64,000 nt of DNA from Acanthornis magna (taxonomy: Eukaryota > Chordata > Aves > Passeriformes > Acanthizidae): contig JAWUZG010000016.1 in assembly GCA_036785705.1 (NCBI GenBank), positions 3,038,001 to 3,102,000 on the forward strand. The letters are read 5' to 3'. The notes under the pieces were generated by a model that was not told where the DNA came from, ran no database searches, and saw nothing but the letters and a program-made list of their open reading frames with translations. Of the stretch, positions 52,882 to 63,322 are shown piece after piece (position 1 is the first letter of the stretch; each line of letters starts with the position of its first letter). The position numbers and the translations under genes were made by a program.

Positions 52882-53340
52882 GTGAGCGCCGGGAGCTGGG
52901 GGGAGGGAGGCCGTTCCCGTGCACCGGGTCCCCGTGCGCCAGGGATATGGGCGTCCTGTGCGCTGCGGGGAGGCCGTTCCCCTGTACCGGGTCTCCGTGC
53001 ACGGGAATAGGGGTATCCAGCGCACCGCGGGGAGGCCGTTTCCCCGTACCGGCCTCCCGTGCGCCAGGGACATGGGCGTCCTGGGCGCTGACGGGAGGCC
53101 GTTTCCGTGTACCGGGTCTCCGTGTACCGGGGACATGGGCGTCCCGTGCACCGGGAGCAGGGACGGAGGGAGGGATTGCGATCCCGTGCTCCGGGGTACC
53201 GGTGTCTCCTGCAGCCGGGTGCCGCGGCGGCTCGCTGTCCCCCGCGCCGGCGGGGAGGCGGGCGGGTCAGCGCAGCGAGCCCCGGAAGCAGCCAGGGGAG
53301 CTCCGGCCGCCCGGCACTGACCGCCCGTCCGCTCCCGCAG
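52882..53340 (+). other. ANKRD9: Intron 1 of ANKRD9, 5' UTR intron
   Basis: The 459 bp GC-rich interval is bounded by GTGAGC at the left and CCGCTCCCGCAG at the right. Its length is a multiple of three and the ANKRD9 frame happens to be open through it. A retained intron would therefore not interrupt that frame, although an out-of-frame upstream AUG would remain. Most of its left half is a four-copy 63 bp tandem repeat. Confidence 0.65.
52906..53156 (+). repeat. 63 bp GC-rich minisatellite, 4 copies, inside ANKRD9 intron 1
   Basis: The motif GGAGGCCGTT starts at 52906, 52969, 53031 and 53094, giving periods of 63, 62 and 63 bp. Each unit continues with variants of a GTACCGGGTCTCCGTG block, and most also carry GGGACATGGGCGTCC. 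The array starts only about 25 bp after the splice donor and is rich in CpG. Copies differ by substitutions and small indels, so it is diverged rather than freshly expanded. Confidence 0.9.
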
Positions 53341-53350
53341 GTCCGGGCCG

Positions 53351-53638
53351 ATGGTGGGAGGCAGCCCCCGGCGGAGCCCGGCCGCACGCCATGCCCTGGA
53401 GCTTCCGCTGGGTCGGCGGCTGCGGCGCCCAGTCCCAGAAGCAGTGCAAGAAATCCTCCTTCGCCTTCTACCAGGCGGTGAGGGACCTGCTGCCCGTCTG
53501 GTTCCTGGAGGACATGCGGACCATGGAGGCCTTCCACTGGGAGGACGGGGGCAAGGTGAGCGTGTACTCGCCCTCGGAGGCGCTGCTCTACGCGCTGGTG
53601 CACGACCACCAGCCCTACGCCCGGCACCTGCTCACTAA
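53351..53638 (+). other. Upstream ORF overlapping the ANKRD9 start (95 codons, different frame)
   Basis: The first ATG of the predicted spliced mRNA is at 53351, 10 nt into exon 2 and 40 nt before the ANKRD9 ATG, in another frame. Its context has C at -3 and G at +4, so it is moderate. The frame runs 95 codons (Arg, Gly, Ala and Pro rich) and stops inside the ANKRD9 CDS at 53638. Scanning ribosomes would have to leak past it to make ANKRD9, so it may dampen translation. The peptide has no recognisable domain and its composition is what any second frame of GC-rich coding DNA would give. Confidence 0.5.
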
Positions 53639-54266
53639 GTTCCCGCAGAGCGCCCTGGCCGTGCCCAGCCAAAGCTTCAGCTGCTGCCAGTCAGCCCCGC
53701 ACCTGGCCATGGCCGTCCGCTACAACCGCGTCCGGGTGCTCTTCCGAATCCTCAAGGCCATCCAAGCCTTGCCCCCGAGTGACAGAGCCGCCCACCTGGA
53801 CCGCCAGGGCTGCAGCCGCGTGGAGGGCGGCAAGACAGCCTTGCACATGGCCTGCGAACTGGTGCGGCCCGAGTGCCTGCTGCTGCTGCTGGGGCACGGC
53901 GCGTCGCCCTGCCTGCAGGACAGCGCTGGGAACACCCCCCTCGACACCCTGCTGCAGCAGATCTCGCACATGCCGGCAGCTAACATGCGTGCCAAGCTCC
54001 TCTGCCTCGACTGCCTCTTCTTCTTCGTGCCTCAGGACCTCAAGTTCGCCATGAAACAGCAACTGTTGGACAACCGGCAGCAGTGGCAGGACCTCCTGGG
54101 GGAGAACAGGTTCCAGTGCCTGGTGGGCTTAGCTCCCCCATCGCTGTTTGTCGGAGCCATGCGTGTCTTGATCAGGACCATTTCGCCTGAGCACTTCCCA
54201 GAGGCTCTGGACAGTCTGCCTCTGCCTCATTTTCTAAAGCCTTTGGACTTGAAACTGGAGAGCTAG
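53391..54266 (+). CDS. ANKRD9: Ankyrin repeat domain-containing protein 9 (ANKRD9), complete 291-aa CDS
   Basis: I recognise this as ANKRD9 from the family blocks [20 protein letters not shown] (residues 16-35), [16 protein letters not shown] (59-74), AVRYNRV (108-114), the C-S-R-V-E-G-G block (141-147) and the C-terminal APPSLF...[11 protein letters not shown]. Ankyrin-like helices lie at about 61-90 and 101-125. A canonical repeat starts GKTALHMAC (147-155), continues GHGASP (168-173), and the next repeat starts NTPLD (181-185). Residues 249-287 resemble a SOCS box: an SLxxxA BC-box-like helix at 251-256, then LPLPxxLK at 276-283. The family is reported to act as a cullin-RING (Elongin B/C) substrate receptor for IMPDH2; that role is literature knowledge, not visible here. 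The start is the ATG with G at -3, 50 nt after a strong splice acceptor. Length is a little below the roughly 317 aa human protein. The coding region is a single exon, GC-rich at its 5' end. Confidence 0.95.
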   Translation: MPWSFRWVGGCGAQSQKQCKKSSFAFYQAVRDLLPVWFLEDMRTMEAFHWEDGGKVSVYSPSEALLYALVHDHQPYARHLLTKFPQSALAVPSQSFSCCQSAPHLAMAVRYNRVRVLFRILKAIQALPPSDRAAHLDRQGCSRVEGGKTALHMACELVRPECLLLLLGHGASPCLQDSAGNTPLDTLLQQISHMPAANMRAKLLCLDCLFFFVPQDLKFAMKQQLLDNRQQWQDLLGENRFQCLVGLAPPSLFVGAMRVLIRTISPEHFPEALDSLPLPHFLKPLDLKLES

Positions 54267-54516
54267 AGGAGTGGTATGAGAGCCTCCTGCTCACCTGACA
54301 GAAACAGACTTGTGCTAAAAATGTATCAATACACAAAGCTGCTAATGCAGTGGCCAAGTATCTGTTTTAATGAGAACAATATTTTTTAAAATAATTATAT
54401 CCGGCACTTTACAATATATTTTATTTAAAGATCCTTGTGGTGAGGTGAGGGCCATGCTGCATTTTATAAAGATGTTCTATGGCATGTACAAATGAGGGTA
54501 TATGGAAGAACATATT

Positions 54517-54524
54517 TGTAAATA
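54517..54524 (+). promoter_or_regulatory. Pumilio response element (TGTAAATA) in the ANKRD9 3' UTR
   Basis: This is an exact match to the established PUF-protein consensus UGUANAUA, lying just upstream of the poly(A) signal on the transcribed strand. Such an octamer can occur by chance in AT-rich sequence, so function is inferred only. Confidence 0.45.
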
Positions 54525-54530
54525 CATCTG

Positions 54531-54536
54531 AATAAA
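54531..54536 (+). terminator. ANKRD9: Canonical poly(A) signal AATAAA of ANKRD9
   Basis: This is the first exact AATAAA downstream of the stop codon. CA-containing candidate cleavage sites lie within about 10-25 nt and a G/T-rich element follows roughly 75 nt downstream. Confidence 0.7.
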
Positions 54537-54556
54537 CCAGTGGCAGATGTGATCAA

Positions 54557-57500
54557 AATACAAATCAAGCAGCTGAAAACCCTGGAGTGGCATGTGCCTT
54601 GGAAAAGCGTGTGCAGGGTGGGGGAGTATCTTTTTGTTAGGATTTCCCTGTTACATAAGCCTCGCCGTCCTGGAACAGGATGACTCCTTTTTACAGCTCT
54701 CCTAATACATCTTGGCAGAGATGCGGGGTTTTTTTAAAGGCACAGATGAAAACTTCCTCATCTTGTACACAAGACCAAAGAGAAGCCAGATACTGTTACA
54801 ACTTCCCTAAACAAGGCTGGCAAAGATGTGCATCTGAACAAAATGTATTTTAAAATATGCATAAATAACAGTTGGCTTCCTTGTAAAGTTGTCTCTGTTC
54901 CCCTGAGAGGGCCAAGGTGTTCATTGTCATGCGGAGAGAGATGGAGCACACTCATTGCTGTGCTAAAAATGTTCCTGCCCTGGCAGGGCTGGACCCTGCA
55001 GCCCCTCTCTGTGATTGCTGCAGGGTGAGGAGGGCCGTACAGAGCAGGAGGGCCTCTGTGCTATTCCCAGAGGGATGTAAGGAGGTATGACAATGGCCCA
55101 GGATCCTAGGTCATGCCTTTTTTCAGTGGATTTTGGCCACTCCCCTGTCACTCCCCATCAGGGTGTGATGGCTCAGGTTCAGCTGAGAGAGCACCGTGGC
55201 AGCCTTGGTGTCCGCTCTGGGTACCAGAGGAGTAGCTTAGATATCCAACCTTTCCCCCAGTGTTCCTTTTGAGATGCTCCAAGGTACAAACAACATCCTC
55301 ACAGCTGCTCCAGACCAAAAGCCATTTAGGGATAATGTCCTGCTTCCAACACTTCTGTTTTGACCCAGCAAAGGATACAGCTTCAGTTCTTTGCTCTGCA
55401 ACCTTTACTCTTCAGCATTCTGGGCAGTCCCCATGTAACTGGCACTACCTCTGAATGCTCTGCAGGGAGCTGTGCTGGCTCCACCAGCCTTGCAATGATA
55501 GTGATCTCCTAGGCCACAGCGCTGTAGCCTTGGCTCTGTTCTTGGAAGCTGTCATTGAAACTGTAGGGTTTTGTTTCAGTGCTTAAATTCAGAGCCAGGG
55601 AGTTGTTTGCCACTTGAACTATTTCAGCACTGCTGTTCCCTCTAGAGTCATCAAAGAACTGATATGCTTAGGAGAGATGTTCAAGGCACAAATTTCTTTA
55701 TTAATTAATTAATTTTGGTTAAGGAAAGAAAAAGAAAACCACAGAATTAGGCCCTATACGCTGTTCATGTTTCAGCAGAACAGAGTGGTATTTCATCCAA
55801 AATAGTCTTCGTACTGTATGCACAATAAAAGATAAGCCATACTACTGAAATTTGAGAAGAAACAGAAAGAAGATTGCTATTCTTAGCCTGATAGCACTGA
55901 AAATGTTTCCTAGAAGAGAAAATGTTCTTTTTTCCTAAGAAACCAAGCTGATACATGCTCAAACCTATTACCATGGAAAATTCAGGTCCCTTGCTGGAAA
56001 ACATGGAACAGTTCTAACTGTTCTCTTCAGCTACCTTGTTGATTTTAAAAATACAGAAATCCAGAGAACTAATCCTAATCTTCTAAACCTAGCGACTTCA
56101 AAAAATATTAAATATCTATGTTGCTACATCCTTTATTTGAGTACATGTTCCCCATTGCTTCTGTAACAATGGCATGGAAGCATCTTTCAAAACAGACAAG
56201 TAGTAAAGCAGTCAGGTCTAACTTGCACATTGCAAAGTGTCATGAGATGGGGGAAGAGACAGAGCTGGGGGTGGAAGGGAATGTTTATCAGCTTTGCTGA
56301 CAAAGACATAATGAGATTCAGCAGTGGGGAGCTGGTTGGTTGAACTGAGCTCTGGAAGACGCTCCTGCTCCCAAGCTGTGAGGGTAATTACACATTGGAA
56401 CAGCACAACAGGCTGGACAGGATACCCTACACCTTCAAATGAGTCCTTTAACAAAACACGAATTCAAGGCAAAGGCTGCCCTGTGACTCTCTAGAGCCCT
56501 CCCACCAGCTCTGGGGTAATTCATTTCAACAAACAGAACGGATCCCCTAACATGTTGTGATGGGTCCAAAGCCAGCTGACTGCTGTGCCCTTCCTGTTAT
56601 TCTGGGACAGGAGTCAGACTTGGTGCTGAGCCCACACTGGGACGGCTCTGCCAAAGGTCACCAACAGCCCTCGCTGCGTGTGGCTCACTGATGCCTGCCC
56701 TGCTTCATCTGGAGAGCAACTGTGGGCAAACTACACCGGTGACCACACTCACCCAGCTGGGTCCGGGCTTGTTTTTCAGACTGAGTCACAGCCGGAAAAA
56801 AGGCTGGGTCTTCTTGGCATTGGCAACAGAAGTCCTTTGTTTATAGACCAAGTAATAGAAGCATCAGCTTTCCTCAGAGTGACCTGCCAGCACATCTCTG
56901 TCTTCTGCCACCTTTAGGGCACAGTGGAGTGCAGGCTCCACAGCCCATTCAGTTTTCCATCTCTCGGAGAAGACTACCAACAAAAGTACCAATAAATGCC
57001 AGCTGCACCACTGCTGACAAGCTTAATAAAGCAAACATGGATAGTGATTATGTCATTGAAGAGGACTGCAGTGCTAGAGCCAGGAAGCTGGCCACAAAGG
57101 TGTATGAAAAAGATTCACCAACTCCTAACACCATGGGAGCACAGGGGTGAGGAGATAAGACTTAAAAGCTTCTGTCTTGCCTGCACAGGTCAATCTTGAC
57201 ACACAAGGCAAATTACTCATCCATAGGAAATGCATTCCAAAAGTGTGCAAGGCAGTAGATAGAACCAGCATTCCTGAAAAGCCTGGTTACAGTCAGTTCT
57301 CTAAAAAACTACTTTCTATCAGGAAACAGTGATGACATCTAATAAATATGTCCCATGGGTTGCTCAAGCATTTTCAAACCAAAATATTAATGTATTACCC
57401 ACCTTGTAGTACAAAGTGGTTTTATTTGCTGTGGCAGGTAAAAAAGGCCTGAAACATTTTCATTCAGAAAGCAGGGGAGAGAGGAAGTACTGAGTTAGTT

Positions 57501-60500
57501 TTGACTCTGCAATTGACTCCTTTCTGTAGCTCCCAAAGTCCAGCCTGCCTAGAGTCTGCTGAAGGAGATGAAGTCTATTGTAATTTTGAGTAACTTGTCT
57601 AAAAGATGGATCTGTACTCTTTAACAGTCTTCTTTTACCCTGGCACAGAGGCAAGGAAAGACAGAGACTAGAAAGGGGCCAGCGTGCCAGGTTTGTTTCC
57701 TAATTCCTATTTGTCCTGTGTCTGGTGTTCAAGCCATATGGGTTTTTGACTTGCAATGTAAGAAATCTACTGACATCAGCAGATCCTTGTGCATTGCATC
57801 ATCCCATCCAGGCAAACAAGGCACCCGTGCCATGTGCTTAATATTTAAAAAGCACTGTAAATCCTTGCAAACCAAGTTTCATAACATCTAATAACAGTAC
57901 TTTCATCGCTGCTTGGTGTCAGCACCTGTCTGAGGCTACATAACATTAATTCCCAACCTGGCTTCAGTGGTCCCTCCTCCTCCACCTGCAATGTGTGAAG
58001 AGGAAGTTCTGCTTAGGACTTGCTCAGATCACATCGAATTGTCCTCTGTTACCAAGAATCTCATCTTTGGTGCTGCAAGGCTGCTGCCTGTACTGATTTA
58101 CTCCTGCTCTTCCCACCACACAGGTACATGTGCACAGGAAGCACAAGAGCAGAAGGAGCTGAGCTCCCTCACAAAACCTAACTCAGCAGTCATAGCAGGA
58201 AACACAAATACAGTTTGCAAAAACATCAGAGATCCCTACCAATGCTGCTACAAGAAATGGAACCAAGTTCAGCTGGGGTACAAAGATTGCCCCCACTTGC
58301 CCTGATGACCTCTGAAATGGCCAGTATCTGTTTGCCCACTGGTTTAGTTGATAAATGAAAAAAATCACATAAATCAACAGAGCAAATCTTCAGAAGCCTC
58401 AAATGAAGAGAAACTCATCACGTTTAGGAATTACAACTAAAGCCAGGAGAGCCTGATCATCTATGACCCAGGGCAGCAGTTCCCATGTTGGGCTTATCAC
58501 ATCTGATTGACTTACAGCATCTGCTTTAAATCCAACATTACTTTATTGCTTTTTAAACTGTGGCACATCCAAGGCTCTCTGAGGAACCTGTAGCTGAGCC
58601 AAGTAAAGGTCCCATCCAACTAACCTCAATCTCTCATCTGTCCCTAAACCCCAAAACATCCCCTGCCATCCACCCTGCCTTGTTATTCTGTAGGGAAAAA
58701 ATATTCTTTTCCTAATACAAATGTGAGAGTTGACTGTAATGGATCCGAGTCAGCAAGGAGAGAGAGAGGCAGAGACAATTCAGAGAAGCAAGGAAGGCAA
58801 GGGACTTTGATCTGTCTCACACTTCAGCTTTCCGAGCAAAGTCTTAGCAAGTTTGAGCCAGTAAGTCAGGACCCTGCATGAGCTCCAGACCCTTCAGCCA
58901 TTGTAAGGTTACATTCCCTCTACTGCAATCTAATGAGAAACAGAGCAAATCAATACTTCTCCTTCAGGAAAGCAAATTAGGCCTGAAAAGCTCAATTCCC
59001 CAGTTCAGGAGCCATGGCAAGACACCTGCATGCCTGGGATATGAGGGGTGACCATGGAGCAGTCTCCCCTTCTCTGTGCTCCCCAACTAAGGCAAGCACA
59101 AGGGCAATAAGCTCCATGGACCTCAACAGGGGTATGAAAAATTAATGCTAGACAAGCCCTTCCCTCAGGGTCCTCTGTGGAAAGCAATGGAAGGAGGCCA
59201 AGGGAGGAGAGAGAGGCTTCCAGACAGAAAGGACTTGGCTCAGCCAGGACAGGGAGCAGCTTCCAGCTCTGAGGAGGGCAGCACCCTCCCTGCCTCTTGG
59301 CCCCCTGATTCCTGCAGCATTTGCTGTGAGTGCCACAGCTCCTCTCCCACAGTCTCATGGCTCTGAGGGCAAACTGACTGTCCTCCCAGCAGTGACCAGG
59401 CAGTGTACACAGACCTTGACTTTGTTTGGGAGACTGGGCAGCCCCAGCTTCTCTCTCAGCCAGAAAAGCAACTTTGCCCAAAATTGTCCCTCTGCTCCTT
59501 TGTTCCAGTCCCAGCGGTAATTACTGTTTTCATGTAAGGGGTGTTTTTTGGCATCATGCTTTTAATATTCAGGCTTTATTTTATAATCATTAGGGGTTTT
59601 TCTTTTTAATACTGCAAGTAAATTGCAGTAAACACATTCTACATCACACTCGTATTTTTAATGTAATGTCATTTCCCTGACAATGTTTGAGGCAGCATTT
59701 TAGAGCAAAGCCTAAAAGGATAAGTAATTTCCAACTCACAGTAAGAGAGAGAGTGAAGTCCCTTGAGGAGCTGAGTTTCTGAACATGCCTTCCTCTAAAA
59801 CCATCTGCCAGTGCTCTCCTGCTCTCTCCCGCTCCTGCAATAGGGAAGCTATTGATGGTTAGTGACTCAAGGTGAAGAGAGTCTGTCACACTGATTTCAG
59901 TCCCTTGCTAATGCCATGCCCAGTCAGGGCTGTGGCCAAAGGCAGGCTGGATAAAATTCCCCAGCTAGTAAAGGAGGTGATCTGAACAATGGCTTGTCCA
60001 CTGTTTCTGCGAGAAGAGGGACTCACATCACTTCTGATAACACATCTGCAGGCTCTGCCAGCAGGAGCAGGGCTGGGACCTTAAGGACCACAGAGCTGAG
60101 GAAAACTGCTGAAAGCACTGTAGGGCCACAGAACCATTGCAGAGCTCTCAGTGCTAGCAAAGGGAAAAACACGTGCCAGTGGGAAGAGCGTGGCACTCCC
60201 TCGGGTTTGCCTCCTCCTTCAGATGCTCAAGGTTTGACTCAGCTTTGCCGCTGCCTCATTTTCCCTGCCAGCAGCAGCATCAGGGCTGTGGTTAGACCAT
60301 GAATACCTGGTAGAAAAACACCCTCTGAGACAGCCCTGAGGTAAGAGCTGCTGGGAGGGCAGGCCAGGTGATTCACTCACTGAGTCACTCAGCAGGTAGA
60401 ATATTTGAAGGATAAAACCAGGTCATTTCCTTCAAAGTGAAATGCCAGCTATGTATCACCCAGACTGCCTTCACTATGGAGAACATCAGCTGAGGTGCGG

Positions 60501-63254
60501 GAGCTCTGTACAACATCCCGGCCAGAGATGGGCGGTTCACATCCAGCAACATCATCCCAACCTTCATGACAGGTCAGCAAGCTATCATCCCATCACCCAG
60601 GGCTGTGGTATCAAGCTCTAGGTGAAGGACTCAAGGTGTATTTCCTCGTAATCCTTTGCTCCAGTCAGTCTGGTCTCTATGAGACTATAATTCTTCCTGA
60701 ATTACAGAGCCACCACCCCAGACTGGGTGTGCAGAGAGAGGCACTCCGCCCTCCATTCTTTCTGTCAGAAATAAAGTCCTCTCTCCAGCACAGCCTGTCC
60801 CAAGATTCTTGTCTGCCACTGACCCCTTCCAGCACTTACACCCTGCTCTCAGGATGCACGGGGAGCACACTCCCAGCATGGCCATGGGCAAAGAGCATCC
60901 AAGCTGTCCTTCACTGTTCAAGAAACTGGGTAAGTCCCAGTTCCTCAGTGAGATCACGCCCCTGTAGGAGCACAGAATAGGCACCTGGGCCTTGGGAAGA
61001 CAGCATGGCCAGGCAGACACTGGGGCCAAGCACCACAACACTTGTATCATGAATGCTGTGAGAACCTGAGTTCCTAATCCCCTGGTACCACATGGTGTCA
61101 GCTGTGCTTGCACACATGCTTAGATATGACCAGTAACGATATGCCTGTGGTACTGAGCCACTGCCCACACGATGAACAGCCAACTCACATCACATCTTCT
61201 CCCTTTGCCAGTTTAGAGGGACACAGAGCAGTTAAATCCCAGCTACTAAGGTTAAACTTTTTCTGAGTAACATCAGCAAACATTCTTATCAGTAATATCG
61301 GCAAATATTCTTATCACCAGAGGTCTCTGGCTCAGTATTGCCCTGCAGTGGCCACACAGTGGCCTTTAACTCCTCAAGTCTCACAGGCACTCACAACATG
61401 AGCCAGATAGCAGCAGACCTTGTCCTGCAATAGTCCACACTGCACCTGCAAACAGCATTTTTGTTGGTATCAGCCTGAGAGTTGTCAGGCAGGTGTTTCT
61501 ATTGCACAGCTGAGCCCAATGGGGCTAAAGAGAGAACCACAATGCTCTGCTCAAACAGCAGGACTCTCATATGTTACCATCCTCTTTCCACTTTAGCTGA
61601 ATGATGGGGGAGAAAAAAGGGGGAGCAGATTGCTTTGCTAGCCCCGACAGCGAGGAAGTAACTTTCCAAGCTAGAGTCAAGCAGAAGAGGGAAGAAGCAA
61701 CACAGACCTTGGCTCTGCCCACCTCCAACTCAGAAAGAAAAGCTCTGCTGAGCAAATGCTGTGCCTTTCAGAGGGTGCTATGCAGCACTCAGTACTCACT
61801 CTGGGAGGTAATAAGTCCCAGCTGGTAGTCTGGATCGGCATTTATTCACCTTTTCAGCATTTGCAGTTCATGCATGGGAAGTGGCACTGTACTGTACCAA
61901 ACCAAGGATACGGAGCTGGGAGGGTATTCGGAAGTCTTTTGTTCCAGAATCAAAAGAAGCCTTTCCTGCCTCCTACTTGGGATTTGATGCTTTAGAAACT
62001 GGTTGCTCAGATACCAAACAAATCTTGTGTAGACTCCCTATTAAAACAAAAGCATAGAAATTTATGTAACCAAATCCCTGCTTTGGACTGTGACCTTACC
62101 AGGCCCTATTCATTAATTAGGCTACACTGAAGCTTTACTCAGATCCAAACCTGACACTGATGCAGCTCACTCTGTGGGAGACACCCTTGCTGATGGGACA
62201 CATACCAAACATGATGTTTTAATGCCACATTGACCACAGTGACCTTGGCATTAAATACAGAGTGGCAGAAAGACATGTATCCTACCTCTCTCTGTTAGCT
62301 GCTGTCTGTGAAGACATCGGTTTCGCTATCTGAGCTGATGACTTTTAGCTCAGCTGGCAGAAGGGCTGCACACCCTGTGACATCAGGTCTTGAGCCCTGA
62401 GCCTACAGAAAACCCATGTTCTTTGTGGTATCAAAATACGAAACTAGCACAATGCTCTTGGCATTTCTACTTGCCTTCCTAGTTCCCAAGTCTCTGCAAC
62501 ATAATTCTTTAGGGCTTAAGGGGAAAACATAACTCTATTGGTGCCTTGCTCACTTTTCTGTTACTGTAGGATGTATCTGCCCATCATGCTACTCTCCAGC
62601 CCACACCCTCACTGTAAGATCCAAGCCTGATCCAAGGGTCACCTCATGCTGCTCACCACTCAGATTTGCACCTTTCTTTGCTGTTTGCCTGCTCTCCTTC
62701 TTAATCTGCCTAGGTAAAGACAAGTTTACTGCTAATTTACCACAATAAATACAGGAGATGGCTGGGTTTGGGGAAATGACCAGCTAATAAATAAAAGAGA
62801 CAGCTCAGGCCTGTTGAAGTCAAAGTCTGATACTATACATGAGCATCCACTTGTGGAGGGATCACCTCTGTGGAGAATGACTATTGGAACCAGCACCTAG
62901 AGATTAACAAAAATGGATTTACTACACAATTCTAACCATTTGCCTTTTACAAGTCTCCCATATTGTTGTAATGACACATCATCAGTGGTCAAAGGAATCT
63001 TTCTTATTTACACTCATGACATATTGATTCGGAAAATAAAAACAACCAAACCAAGCCCCAGGTATGTTACAGCTATTACAGGTGATGTCACATGTTATTA
63101 GCCTGCTGGTGGCATTGCTTTTGTGCCTCCTCTACAATAAAGAGCACTGTTTTCACATAGGCCATCAATAATGTTCTCACAGATAAGAGAATTGCTGGAG
63201 GATTGATGTGCCAAAATGCTGTGTCTTCACAGCACCAAAAGACTGCACAGGCCA
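54557..63254. other. Downstream flank of ANKRD9: no gene recognised
   Basis: No TECPR2-like beta-propeller exon, or other family, was recognised on either strand, although human TECPR2 converges on ANKRD9 here. Short exons could have been missed. A reverse-strand AATAAA at 55697-55702 could end a converging transcript. A 25 bp duplication lies at 61.27 kb. Frames up to 158 codons have no recognisable content. Confidence 0.55.
61266..61315. repeat. 25 bp tandem duplication
   Basis: Two adjacent copies of AGTAAYATCRGCAAAYATTC followed by TTATC differ at three positions. Confidence 0.9.
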
Positions 63255-63322
63255 TTCAAGAGCTGGACTCGATGGTCCTTGTGGGTCCCTTCCAACTCAG
63301 AGCATTCTGTGACTCTGTGAAA
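63255..63322 (+). mobile_element. CR1 LINE terminal fragment, sense orientation
   Basis: Only the last 60-70 bp of a CR1 copy remain: GAGCTGGACTCGATGGTCCT, then TGTGGGTCCCTTCCAACTCA and a terminal TTCTGTGACTCTGTGA. The last part is the near-repeat of the 8 bp CR1 3' microsatellite. Confidence 0.88.

Larger units (their letters stand above)
52470..54000. promoter_or_regulatory. ANKRD9: CpG island over the ANKRD9 promoter, intron 1 and 5' CDS
   Basis: Base composition turns strongly GC-rich with dense CpG from about 52.47 kb through the first two thirds of the CDS, in contrast with the AT-richer flanks. A weaker CpG-rich shoulder extends left to about 51.96 kb. Edges were judged by eye. High GC here also removes stop codons and produces many long spurious reading frames on both strands. 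Confidence 0.85.
54267..54556 (+). other. ANKRD9: ANKRD9 3' UTR
   Basis: The AT-rich trailer runs from the TAG stop to about 20 nt past AATAAA at 54531-54536. It contains one ATTTA pentamer (54423-54427) and a TGTAAATA Pumilio-type motif (54517-54524) seven bases before the poly(A) signal. A GT-rich downstream element follows at about 54608-54640. A longer alternative 3' end cannot be excluded. Confidence 0.7.

Noticed and set aside
52096..53010. 304-codon proline-rich + strand frame
   Set aside because: It is produced by the C-rich repeats and the CpG island, crosses the promoter and exon 1 donor, and looks like no known protein.
52755..53672. 305-codon minus-strand frame across the ANKRD9 5' region
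   Set aside because: It is the antisense shadow of GC-rich promoter, intron and ANKRD9 coding DNA. The protein has no recognisable domain.
59005..59481. 158-codon minus-strand frame, tested as a possible TECPR2 exon
   Set aside because: It has no TECPR-type beta-propeller pattern and is cysteine/serine-rich in the manner of random GC-rich frames.
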